Assembly (NCBI GenBank): GCA_052387815.1
Contig: JBQTIU010000085.1
Span: 1 to 42,423, forward strand
Origin: JBQTIU01 sp052387815
GTDB lineage: Bacteria > Pseudomonadota > Alphaproteobacteria > CACIAM-22H2
DNA length: 42,423 bases
Reading direction: 5' to 3'
The notes under the pieces: model-generated
The model's database searches: none
What the model saw: only the letters and a program-made list of their open reading frames with translations
Told to the model about the DNA's origin: nothing
Shown here: one piece after another, positions 23,105 to 30,815 of the stretch
Numbering within the stretch: the stretch's first letter is position 1
Layout of the letters: each line of letters opens with the position of its first letter
Made by a program: the position numbers and the translations under genes

Positions 23105-23148
23105 GGGCGGAGCTAGGCGCGGCCGGGATTTCCGAATCCGGAACGATA

Positions 23149-25074
23149 TTAGCCCTCGCCGTGGAAATGATCATAAATTTTTTTGGCGACCGTGCGGCTG
23201 ATGCCGGTCACTGCCTCGAGATCGCCAAGCCCGGCCCTCGAGACGGCACGGGCCGACCCGAAATGCAGCAACAGCGCCTTCTTGCGCGCCGGGCCGATGC
23301 CGGCGATGTCGTCGAGCGGCGAGACGGCGATGGCACGTGCGCGCCGCTGGCGGTGCCCGCCGATCGCGAACCGATGGGCCTCGTCGCGCAGGCGCTGAAG
23401 GAAATAGAGCACCGGGTCGCGTCGGTCCGGGGCGATGGGCTCGCGTCCGGCCATGAACAAGCGCTCGAGGCCGGCGTTGCGATCCGGGCCCTTGGCGATG
23501 GCGACCACCGGGAGGTCGTCGAGGCCGAGATCGGCGAGGGCCTCGCGCGCGGCGGTGAGCTGGCCGCGGCCGCCGTCGATCAGCACCAGGTCGGGCCAGG
23601 CGCCCGACTGGCGCGCCGGGTCTTCCCGGATGGCGCGCGCGAAGCGGCGGGTCAAGACCTCGCGCATCATGGCGTAGTCGTCGCCAGGCGTCAGGCCGCC
23701 GGGATCGTCGGGGCCGGCGGTGCCGCGGATGTTGAACTTGCGGTACGCGCTCTTGAGGAAGCCTTGCGGCCCGGCAACGATCATCGCGCCCTGCGGGTGG
23801 GTGCCGGCGATATGGCTGTTGTCGTAAACCTCGATGCGCTGCGGCGGCCCGTCGAGGCCGAACGCGGCGGCCACGCCGTCGAGCAGCTTTGCCTGCGAGG
23901 CGCTTTCGGACAGCCGCCGCGCCAGCGCCTCGCGGGCATTGGCGAGCGCATGGTCGATCGGCTTGCGCTTGTCGCCGCGTTCGGGGACCGCGAGGCGAAC
24001 CGGCGATCCCATCTTGTGCGTGAGCGCCGCGGCCATCAGTTCGCGCTCGGGCACCTCCTCGCTGATCAAGAGCAACGGCGGCGCCGGCTTGTCGGCATAG
24101 AACTGGCCGATGAACGCGCCCAGCACCTCGGCCGCCCCCAATCGGCGATCGTGGCGCGGGAAGTAGGCGCGGTTGCCGTAATTGCGGCCGCCGCGGAAGA
24201 AAAACACCTGAATGCAGGTCGCCCCGCCCCCCTGGTGGGCGGCAATGACGTCGGCATCGCCGAGGGCGTCGACGTTGATGTCCTGGCGCGCCTGGATCTG
24301 GGTCAGCGCCCGGATGCGGTCGCGGTACAGGGCGGCGCTCTCGAACTGCAACGCGGCGCTCGTCTCCTGCATGCGCACCCCGAGCGCCGCTTGCACTTCG
24401 TGCGAGCGCCCGGCGAGGAACTCGGCGGCCTCCTCGACCAGGCGGGCATAGTCCCCGGCCGCGATGCGCCCGACGCAAGGGCCGCTGCAGCGCTTGATCT
24501 GATAAAGGAGACACGGGCGCGTCCGGCCGGCGAACACGGTGTCGGAACACGAGCGCATGAGGAAGGCGCGCTGCAAGGCGGTCAGCGTCCGGTTGACCGC
24601 GCCGGCCGAGGCGAACGGGCCGAAATAACGACCCTGGCGATCGCGTGGCCCCCGATGCTTGGCGAGCTGCGGCCACGCGTGGTCGCCGGTGATGACGATA
24701 TAGGGAAACGACTTGTCGTCGCGCAGCAGCACGTTATAGGGCGGCATCAGGCGCTTGATGAGATTGATTTCGAGCAGCAGCGCCTCGACCTCGGTATGGG
24801 TGGTGATGACCTCGAGGCCGCGCGTCTCGGCGACCATGCGCTGGAGCCGATTGGGCAGCCGCGCGAGCTGGGTGTAGCTCGCTACCCGCCGCTTGAGGCT
24901 CAGCGCCTTGCCGACATAGAGCGCCTCGCCCTTGGCGTTAACCATGCGGTAGACTCCCGGCGTGCCGGGAAGCGTGGCCAGCGCCGCACGCAAGGCCGCC
25001 AGGCCGGTGCCAAGCGCGCCCTTGGGCGGTGGATCATCGATCCAAACCGGCGGCTCGAAGTCGCTTTTGCCCAT
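23149..25074 (-). CDS. uvrC: Excinuclease ABC subunit C
   Basis: A 641-residue nucleotide-excision-repair nuclease that incises on both sides of UvrB-marked lesions. The GIY-YIG domain is near residues 35-115 (GTPGVYRMVNAKGEALYVGK), then the Cys cluster RPCLLYQIKRCSGPC that can hold an Fe-S centre, and the UVR motif near 200-240. Next come the RNase H-like domain (IEVYDNSHIAGTHPQGAMIV, DLVLIDGGRGQL) and a C-terminal helix-hairpin-helix pair. ATG 25074 gives the usual MGKSDFEPPVW start. It has no ribosome site, and a promoter ends seven bases upstream. Confidence 0.97.
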   Translation of the reverse strand: MGKSDFEPPVWIDDPPPKGALGTGLAALRAALATLPGTPGVYRMVNAKGEALYVGKALSLKRRVASYTQLARLPNRLQRMVAETRGLEVITTHTEVEALLLEINLIKRLMPPYNVLLRDDKSFPYIVITGDHAWPQLAKHRGPRDRQGRYFGPFASAGAVNRTLTALQRAFLMRSCSDTVFAGRTRPCLLYQIKRCSGPCVGRIAAGDYARLVEEAAEFLAGRSHEVQAALGVRMQETSAALQFESAALYRDRIRALTQIQARQDINVDALGDADVIAAHQGGGATCIQVFFFRGGRNYGNRAYFPRHDRRLGAAEVLGAFIGQFYADKPAPPLLLISEEVPERELMAAALTHKMGSPVRLAVPERGDKRKPIDHALANAREALARRLSESASQAKLLDGVAAAFGLDGPPQRIEVYDNSHIAGTHPQGAMIVAGPQGFLKSAYRKFNIRGTAGPDDPGGLTPGDDYAMMREVLTRRFARAIREDPARQSGAWPDLVLIDGGRGQLTAAREALADLGLDDLPVVAIAKGPDRNAGLERLFMAGREPIAPDRRDPVLYFLQRLRDEAHRFAIGGHRQRRARAIAVSPLDDIAGIGPARKKALLLHFGSARAVSRAGLGDLEAVTGISRTVAKKIYDHFHGEG

Positions 25075-25419
25075 GGGGGCCAAATAGGTGGCGGCCGGCG
25101 GTCCTGTCAACCACGGCGGCGAGCGCGGCGGAAACCCACGCCGTTCGAAGGGCGTCGGCGACGATATCCACGAAATTTGTGGACAAGTATGTTGACAAAC
25201 ACCGGATGGCGGGTGCCGAAGCTTGGCTAGGCTTGGGCGGGACCATTTTGCCCAAAAATCAGGCAATTCATCCAAGTGCTTGAAAACTCTGAATCTTCTA
25301 ATTTAAGCCCTTACTACGCTCGTAACTTGTCGGCCAAAACCCGCGGAAAAGCTGGCCCGCGCGGCGGTTCGTCCGCCCTTGTGCACAACTTGCGGCCGAG
25401 CGGCCGAATGGCCAGGCTC
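25075..25419. other. 345-base gap with DnaA-box-like words and an AT-rich stretch
   Basis: Between the folB stop and uvrC. It holds the uvrC promoter, then a near-palindrome CCACGAAATTTGTGG at 25168-25182 (one mismatched pair). On the minus strand TTGTCCACA at 25186-25178 matches eight of nine bases of the DnaA box TTATCCACA; TTGTCAACA at 25198-25190 matches seven. TTGTGCACAA is at 25379. An AT-rich run covers about 25245-25325. No convincing gene is seen. A replication or DnaA-linked role is speculation. Confidence 0.4.
25082..25110 (-). promoter_or_regulatory. Candidate promoter of uvrC, leaderless
   Basis: On the minus strand, a perfect TTGACA (25110-25105), a 17-base spacer and CTATTT (25087-25082), followed by seven bases (GGCCCCC) and the uvrC ATG. 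The first A of the ATG falls at the expected start of transcription, so the message would have no leader. Confidence 0.55.
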
Positions 25420-25842
25420 TCAGCCCCGCCGCCGCTCGATTTCGACCCCGACGCTCGCCGCGTCGGGATAGACATCGAGCTTCTCCAGCCGTACCCGGAC
25501 CATCCGGACCCGAGGGTCTTCCAGGCTGAAGGCGGCGATGCGCTCGGCCAACGTCTCGACCAGATTGACGTGGCCTGCGGCCACCAGCCGGCGCACCCCG
25601 GCGGTGAGGGCGTCGTAGCAGACGACATTGGCGAGCTGGTCATCGAGCGGCCGCTCGCCCTCGGCGACCGCGAGATCGAGGTTTATGCGCACCCGCTGCG
25701 CGGCGCCGCGCTCGCGATGCCGGATGCCGATCCGCGCCTCGAGCACGAGGTCGCGGACGAAGACGTGGCGCAGCCGCTGGCTGGCGTCGGCGACCGGGCG
25801 CAGCACGGCGTGACGGCTGTGAAGCAGGTTGGACGGGCTCAT
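25420..25842 (-). CDS. folB: Dihydroneopterin aldolase
   Basis: A 140-residue FolB that splits dihydroneopterin to 6-hydroxymethyl-dihydropterin in folate synthesis. The core RDLVLEARIGIRHRERGAAQ, the substrate Glu96 in NLVETLAERIA, and catalytic Lys121 in VRLEKLDVYPDAASVGVEIER are present. The N-terminal 25 residues before the fold are longer than usual, and a later start is possible, but none is obvious. It begins ten bases after the pteridine reductase gene, with GGAGGAG overlapping that gene's end. Confidence 0.92.
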   Translation of the reverse strand: MSPSNLLHSRHAVLRPVADASQRLRHVFVRDLVLEARIGIRHRERGAAQRVRINLDLAVAEGERPLDDQLANVVCYDALTAGVRRLVAAGHVNLVETLAERIAAFSLEDPRVRMVRVRLEKLDVYPDAASVGVEIERRRG

Positions 25843-25852
25843 GGCGGCAAGT

Positions 25853-26635
25853 CTACTCCTCCGGCGCCCGCAAGTGAACCGATGGCGCCCAATTGAGGTG
25901 CTGGCCGCCGTCGAGCGCGATCATCTGCCCGGTCATCGAGCGCGCGGCCAAGATGAAGCGCACGGCGGCGCAGATTTCCTCGAGGTCCGGTCCGCGCCGG
26001 AGCGGTACGCCGGTCCGCTGGCGTGCGAATTGCGCCGCGCTCTGGCGGGCGCTGGGCAGGACCGGCCCAGGGCCGATGGCGTTGACGCGCAGACGCGGCG
26101 CCAGCGCCAGCGCCAGCGTCCGAGTGAGCGTCCACAGGCCGGTCTTGCTCAGCGTGTAGGACGTGAAATGCGGCGTCAGGTTCCACACCCGTTGATCGAT
26201 CAAGTTGACGATCGCGCCGTGCGCCCCGTCGGGCAGCAGCCGGGCGAGCTCCTGGGAGAGCACGAACGGGGCGCGCAGATTGATCTCGAGATGCGCCGCC
26301 CAACTCGCCCGGGTCACGGACAGCGCCTCGTCGCGCTCGAACAGCGAGGCGTTGTTGACTAGGATCCCGAGCGGACCGAGGGCCTCGACCGCCCGTGCCA
26401 CCAGGACCAGGACCTCGCTCTCGCGGGCGAGGTCGGCGCCGAGCGCCACCGCCCGGCCGCCGGCCTTGACGATGGTGGCGGCGACCTTTTCGGCCTCGGC
26501 CCGCGAGCGGTGGTAATGCACCGCCACCGCGAAGCCCTGGGCCGCGAGGTCGAGGGCGATGGCCCGGCCGATGCGCTTGGCGGCGCCGGTGACCAGCGCG
26601 GCCTTGGGAATGACTCCGGATGGCGGTGCGGTCAT
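25853..26635 (-). CDS. folM: SDR pteridine reductase (FolM/PTR1-like)
   Basis: A 260-residue short-chain dehydrogenase. The cofactor motif TGAAKRIG (16-23) has the TG-x3-R-x-G form of pteridine reductases, not the usual TG-x3-G-x-G. NNAS is at 94-97. The usual catalytic Ser is replaced by Asp147 in IVNLIDQRV, with Tyr160 and Lys164 in YTLSK. This Asp-Tyr-Lys spacing equals that of Leishmania PTR1 (Asp181, Tyr194, Lys198). Next to folB, this makes dihydromonapterin/dihydrofolate reduction the likely role. ATG 26635 is chosen; the frame is open upstream. Confidence 0.85.
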   Translation of the reverse strand: MTAPPSGVIPKAALVTGAAKRIGRAIALDLAAQGFAVAVHYHRSRAEAEKVAATIVKAGGRAVALGADLARESEVLVLVARAVEALGPLGILVNNASLFERDEALSVTRASWAAHLEINLRAPFVLSQELARLLPDGAHGAIVNLIDQRVWNLTPHFTSYTLSKTGLWTLTRTLALALAPRLRVNAIGPGPVLPSARQSAAQFARQRTGVPLRRGPDLEEICAAVRFILAARSMTGQMIALDGGQHLNWAPSVHLRAPEE

Positions 26636-26666
26636 GGGCCGGGGACCGGCGATCGCAGGGCCGGTC

Positions 26667-28847
26667 TCACTGCCGCTGCGGCTGGCGCGCCCGGCCGCGC
26701 GGGGAGTGCGCGGCACCGGCGGTCGAGCGCGGTCGGGCGATGGCTGCGTGTCCCCCCGCCACGACCCCGGCCGGCAGCTCGAGGTCGAAGGCTTCGAGGC
26801 GGCGGATCTCGTCGCGCAGCCGCGCCGCATCCTCGAATTCGAGCTCGGCGGCGGCCGCCTTCATGCGCTCCTCGAGGCCGGCGATATGGGCCCGCAAGTT
26901 CCGGCCGACCAGGTGCGGCGTCGCCTCGTCGCCGGTCGACACCGTCAGGTGGTCGCGCTCGTAGACGCTGCCCAGGATGTCGCCGATCTGCTTGCGGATC
27001 GATTCCGGCGTGATGCCGTGGGCGGCGTTGTACAGCTGCTGCTTTGCCCGCCGGCGGTCGGTTTCGGCGATCGCGAACCGAAGCGAGCCGGTCATCGTGT
27101 CGGCGTAGAGGACCACCCGCCCGTCGAGGTTGCGCGCCGCCCGGCCGATGGTCTGGATGAGCGAGGTCCGCGAGCGCAGAAACCCTTCCTTGTCGGCATC
27201 CAGGATCGCGACCAGCGCGCATTCCGGGATGTCGAGCCCCTCGCGCAACAGGTTGATGCCGACCAACACGTCGAAGGCGCCGAGGCGCAAGTCGCGGATG
27301 ATCTCGATGCGTTCCAGCGTCTCGACGTCGGAGTGGAGGTAGCGCACGCGGATGCCCATCTCGTGCATGTATTCGGTCAAGTCCTCGGCCATCCGCTTGG
27401 TCAGCGTGGTGACCAGCGCGCGCTGGCCCCGGCCCGCGACCGTGCGCACCTCGGCGATGAGATCGTCGACCTGGTGCTCGATCGGGCGGACGATGCAGAC
27501 CGGGTCGATCAATCCGGTCGGACGGATGACCTGCTCGACGAAGGCGCCGGCGGTGCGCTCCAACTCCCACGGACCCGGCGTCGCCGAGACGAAGATCGTC
27601 GCGGGCCGCATCGCCTCCCATTCCTCGAACTTGAGCGGGCGGTTGTCGACGCAGGACGGCAGGCGGAAGCCGTGTTCGGCCAGCGTCGATTTGCGGTTCC
27701 AGTCGCCGCGGAACATGCCGCCCAATTGCGGGACGGTGACGTGGCTCTCGTCGACGATGAGGAGCGCGTCCTCGGGCAGGTATTCGAACAGGGTGGGCGG
27801 CGGCTCGCCCGGCCGGCGGCCGGTCAAGTACCGGGAATAATTCTCGATCCCGGCGCACGACCCGGTCGCCGCCATCATCTCGAGGTCGAAGCTCGTGCGT
27901 TGCTCGAGGCGCTGGGCCTCGACGAGCTTGCCCTCGGCGGTGAGCTCGGCGAGCCGCGCCTTCAAGTCGACCTGGATCTGCGCCATCGCCTGGTCGAGGG
28001 TCGGCTGGGGTGTCACGTAGTGGCTGTTGGCGTAGAGCTTGATGCGGCCGAGCTCGGCGTGCCGCTCGCCGGTCAGCGGATCGAACTCGTAGATCGCCTC
28101 GATCTCGTCGCCGAACAGCGACAGGCGCCAGGCGCGGTCCTCGCAGTGGGCGGGGAAGACCTCGACGCCGTCGCCGCGCACCCGGAAGGCCCCGCGCACG
28201 AAGTCGGTGTCGTTGCGCCGGTAGTGCAGCTCGACCAACGATTTGAGAAGCGCGTTGCGGTCGATCGCCTGGCCGGCCGACAGCGACAGCGTCATGTTGG
28301 AGTAGGTCTCGACCGAGCCGATGCCGTAGATGCACGACACCGAGGCGACGATGATCACGTCGGGGCGTTCGAGGAGCGCCCGGGTCGCCGAATGGCGCAT
28401 GCGGTCGATGTGCTCGTTGATCGAGGATTCCTTCTCGATGTAGGTGTCGGTGCGCGGGACGTAGGCCTCCGGCTGGTAGTAGTCGTAGTACGACACGAAA
28501 TACTCGACCGCGTTGTCGGGAAAGAACGACGTCATCTCGCCGTAGAGCTGGGCGGCGAGGGTCTTGTTGGGGGCGAGGATCAGGGTCGGGCGCTGCACCG
28601 CCGCGATCACCTGGGCGATGGTGAAGGTCTTGCCCGACCCGGTGACGCCGAGCAGCACCTGGTCCTTGTCGGCGCGCTCGAGCCCGGCGACGAGCTCGGA
28701 TATGGCCTGCGGCTGGTCGCCGGCCGGCCGGAACTCCGAGACCGCGCGGAACGGCCGCGCCGGCCGCGCGTCGGGCTCGCGGGCGAGCGGTGGGGCGGGG
28801 TTGACGAACGCCTCGGGCGGCGGGTGGGACAGGCGCGGGGTCTTCAC
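26667..28847 (-). CDS. uvrB: Excinuclease ABC subunit B
   Basis: A 726-residue SF2 helicase-like damage verifier of nucleotide excision repair. It has Walker A GVTGSGKT, the beta-hairpin SYYDYYQPEAYVPRTDTYIEK in two adjoining pieces, DEAD-type LLIVDESH, motif VI QTIGRAARN, and a C-terminal UVR domain (LEERMKAAAAELEFEDAARL) that contacts UvrC. The N-terminal 35 residues are Pro-rich and extra. Start GTG 28847 has CATATT six bases upstream and little ribosome-site signal. IS relics lie directly upstream and may have replaced its original control region. Confidence 0.96.
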   Translation of the reverse strand: MKTPRLSHPPPEAFVNPAPPLAREPDARPARPFRAVSEFRPAGDQPQAISELVAGLERADKDQVLLGVTGSGKTFTIAQVIAAVQRPTLILAPNKTLAAQLYGEMTSFFPDNAVEYFVSYYDYYQPEAYVPRTDTYIEKESSINEHIDRMRHSATRALLERPDVIIVASVSCIYGIGSVETYSNMTLSLSAGQAIDRNALLKSLVELHYRRNDTDFVRGAFRVRGDGVEVFPAHCEDRAWRLSLFGDEIEAIYEFDPLTGERHAELGRIKLYANSHYVTPQPTLDQAMAQIQVDLKARLAELTAEGKLVEAQRLEQRTSFDLEMMAATGSCAGIENYSRYLTGRRPGEPPPTLFEYLPEDALLIVDESHVTVPQLGGMFRGDWNRKSTLAEHGFRLPSCVDNRPLKFEEWEAMRPATIFVSATPGPWELERTAGAFVEQVIRPTGLIDPVCIVRPIEHQVDDLIAEVRTVAGRGQRALVTTLTKRMAEDLTEYMHEMGIRVRYLHSDVETLERIEIIRDLRLGAFDVLVGINLLREGLDIPECALVAILDADKEGFLRSRTSLIQTIGRAARNLDGRVVLYADTMTGSLRFAIAETDRRRAKQQLYNAAHGITPESIRKQIGDILGSVYERDHLTVSTGDEATPHLVGRNLRAHIAGLEERMKAAAAELEFEDAARLRDEIRRLEAFDLELPAGVVAGGHAAIARPRSTAGAAHSPRGRARQPQRQ

Positions 28848-28945
28848 CCCGCCAATATGGCGCCGGGCGGACCGAAAAAGCCAGAGGCCGGTGCGGCGAC
28901 TGGCGGTACCGACCTAACGATTGAGTCCCTTTGAGGATTCCCCGC

Positions 28946-28965
28946 GACTCGCGGCTGTGCGAGTC
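28946..28965. repeat. Hairpin at the left edge of IS630 relic
   Basis: GACTCG, eight-base loop, CGAGTC, seven bases before the relic ATG. It looks like the subterminal repeat of an IS630-type element rather than a terminator, as no T-run follows. Confidence 0.4.
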
Positions 28966-28971
28966 TGCGGC

Positions 28972-29328
28972 ATGCGCAAACGGATCGTGGTGAACGTGAA
29001 TGAGGCCGATCGCAGGCGACTGGCGGCGATCGTGGCCGATGGCAACAGCCCGCAGAAACATGTCTGGCGTGCCCGGATCGTCCTGCTGACCGCTGACGGC
29101 CGCGAGGCCCGCGCCGGGATCGGAGATTGGATCGAGTTCTACAACGAGGGCCGGCTGCATCAGACGCTGGGCGACAGAGCGCCGATGGCGGTCTGGCGCG
29201 CCAGCATCGGGGAGCTCGATCGGAGCGCTGTGGACATGACGCTGCGTTGGGACGACGCTGACGCGTCGCCCACATGCCCACAGCGCCAACATCAGCAGCC
29301 GGAAAGACGAATCGCAGCTTGGAGATGA
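28972..29328 (+). mobile_element. Chimeric transposase relic, IS630-type head joined to IS3-type tail
   Basis: An uninterrupted 118-codon frame. Residues 1-43 (MRKRIVVNVNEADRRRLAAI, then PQKHVWRARIVLLTADG) match the start of IS630-family transposases. From about residue 48 the sequence GDWIEFYNEGRLHQTLGDRA plus PMAVWR is the C-terminal end of an IS3-family OrfB, whose usual form is FYN-x3-PHQALG-x2-TP. Neither catalytic core is present, so it cannot transpose. The join probably arose by insertion and deletion between two elements. Confidence 0.75.
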
Positions 29329-29404
29329 AACCCGGAGTTGACCGCGCTTCCAACTAAGAAACCGGCCCCAGTGGTCCCACCGATGGGGTCCACTTGAGGC
29401 CGAG

Positions 29405-29464
29405 ATGATCCCGCTACGCCAGCGCATGATCGAGGACATGACGTCAATACCCCTTTCCTGCTGA
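29405..29464 (+). mobile_element. N-terminal stub of a tyrosine-recombinase-type gene
   Basis: Nineteen codons begin MIPLRQRMIEDM and then lose the pattern and stop. This resembles the first helix of the SAM-like core-binding domain of phage-integrase-type recombinases found in IS91-associated elements. It is too short for a firm assignment. The span 29329-29404 contains a rough inverted repeat of GTGG/CCAC type near 29371-29395 that could be an IS end. Confidence 0.35.
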
Positions 29465-29570
29465 TACAAAATACGTGACATTACCAACGCGGCCCCCGCA
29501 GTTGCGCGCCCGCCCCGAGGCGGCTAGTTTTTCCGCCGCACTCGCCCACCGACGCCACGGACTCCTCGCC

Positions 29571-30773
29571 ATGACCCCGCTCGCCGCCCGCCTCGGCCGC
29601 ATCAAGCCGTCCCCGACCATCGCCGTGACCACCAAGGCCGCCGAACTCAAGGCGCTGGGTCGCGACGTCATCGGGCTCGGCGCCGGGGAACCCGATTTCG
29701 ACACCCCGGACAACATCAAGGCCGCGGCGATCGCGGCGATCTCGCGCGGCGAGACCAAATACACGGCGGTCGACGGAACCCCGGCCCTCAAGGCCGCGAT
29801 CTGCGCCAAGTTCGAGCGCGAGAACGGGCTCGACTACAAGCCGAGCCAGGTCTCGGTCGGCACCGGCGGCAAGCAGGTGATCTACAACGCGCTGATGGCG
29901 ACCCTCGATCCCGGCGAGGAAGTCATCATCCCGGCCCCGTATTGGGTGTCCTACCCCGACATGGTGCTGCTCGCCGACGGCCGGCCGGTCGTCGTTTCCT
30001 GCCCGCAGAACAACCGCTTCAAGCTCAGGCCCGAGGACCTCGAGGCGGCGATCACGCCGCGCACCAAGTGGCTGATCCTCAATTCGCCCTCCAACCCCAC
30101 CGGGGCCGCGTACACAAGCGCGGAGCTGAAAGAGCTCACCGACGTGCTGGTGCGGCACCCGCACGTCTTCGTGCTCACCGACGACATGTACGAACACCTG
30201 GTCTATGACGGCTTCGAGTTCGCGACCCCGGCCGAAGTCGAGCCCCGGCTGTACGAGCGCACGCTGACCATGAACGGCGTCTCCAAGGCCTATTGCATGA
30301 CCGGCTGGCGCATCGGCTATGCGGGGGGGCCCGCGGACCTCATCAAGGCCATGGCGACGGTGCAATCGCAGAGCACCTCGAACCCGTCGTCGATCAGCCA
30401 GGCGGCCGCGATCGAGGCCCTCAACGGCCGGCAGGACTTCATCGCCAGGCACAACGCCATCTTCAAGGAGCGGCGCGACTTGGTGGTCGCCATGCTCGAT
30501 CAGGCCAAAGGCATTTCCTGTCACAAGCCGGAAGGCGCGTTCTACGTCTACCCGTCCTGCGCCGGGACGATCGGCCGCCGCACGCCGGCGGGCGGGGTCA
30601 TCGAAACCGACGGCGATTTCACCGCCTACCTGCTCGAGGCCGCCGGCGTGGCGGTGGTCCAGGGCGAGGCCTTCGGCCTGTCGCCCTATTTCCGCATCTC
30701 CTACGCGACCTCGACCGCCGCGCTCGAGGAGGCCTGCCGGCGCATCCAGCGCGCCTGCGCGGCGCTCGTCTGA
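29571..30773 (+). CDS. aatA: Aspartate aminotransferase (class I, AatA-like)
   Basis: A 400-residue PLP enzyme that exchanges amino groups between aspartate and 2-oxoglutarate; the group can also act as prephenate aminotransferase. It closely follows the rhizobial AatA pattern: GLGAGEPDFDTPDNIK, SNPTGAAY, DDMYEHLVYDGF, PLP lysine in MNGVSKAYCMTGWRIGYAGG, and C-terminal FRISYATS. ATG 29571 has no clear ribosome site. A weak TTGCGC (29502), 16-base spacer and CTAGTT (29524) lie upstream. Confidence 0.95.
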   Translation: MTPLAARLGRIKPSPTIAVTTKAAELKALGRDVIGLGAGEPDFDTPDNIKAAAIAAISRGETKYTAVDGTPALKAAICAKFERENGLDYKPSQVSVGTGGKQVIYNALMATLDPGEEVIIPAPYWVSYPDMVLLADGRPVVVSCPQNNRFKLRPEDLEAAITPRTKWLILNSPSNPTGAAYTSAELKELTDVLVRHPHVFVLTDDMYEHLVYDGFEFATPAEVEPRLYERTLTMNGVSKAYCMTGWRIGYAGGPADLIKAMATVQSQSTSNPSSISQAAAIEALNGRQDFIARHNAIFKERRDLVVAMLDQAKGISCHKPEGAFYVYPSCAGTIGRRTPAGGVIETDGDFTAYLLEAAGVAVVQGEAFGLSPYFRISYATSTAALEEACRRIQRACAALV

Positions 30774-30815
30774 GCGTAGCAGTCGCTGCGGCCGTCAACG
30801 TTCGGGAGGCGATGC

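Noticed and set aside
25141..25160. LexA box (GTTC-N7-GTTC) upstream of uvrC
   Set aside because: Only one half-site GTTC is present at 25143; the second half reads GTCG, so the alphaproteobacterial SOS motif is not met.
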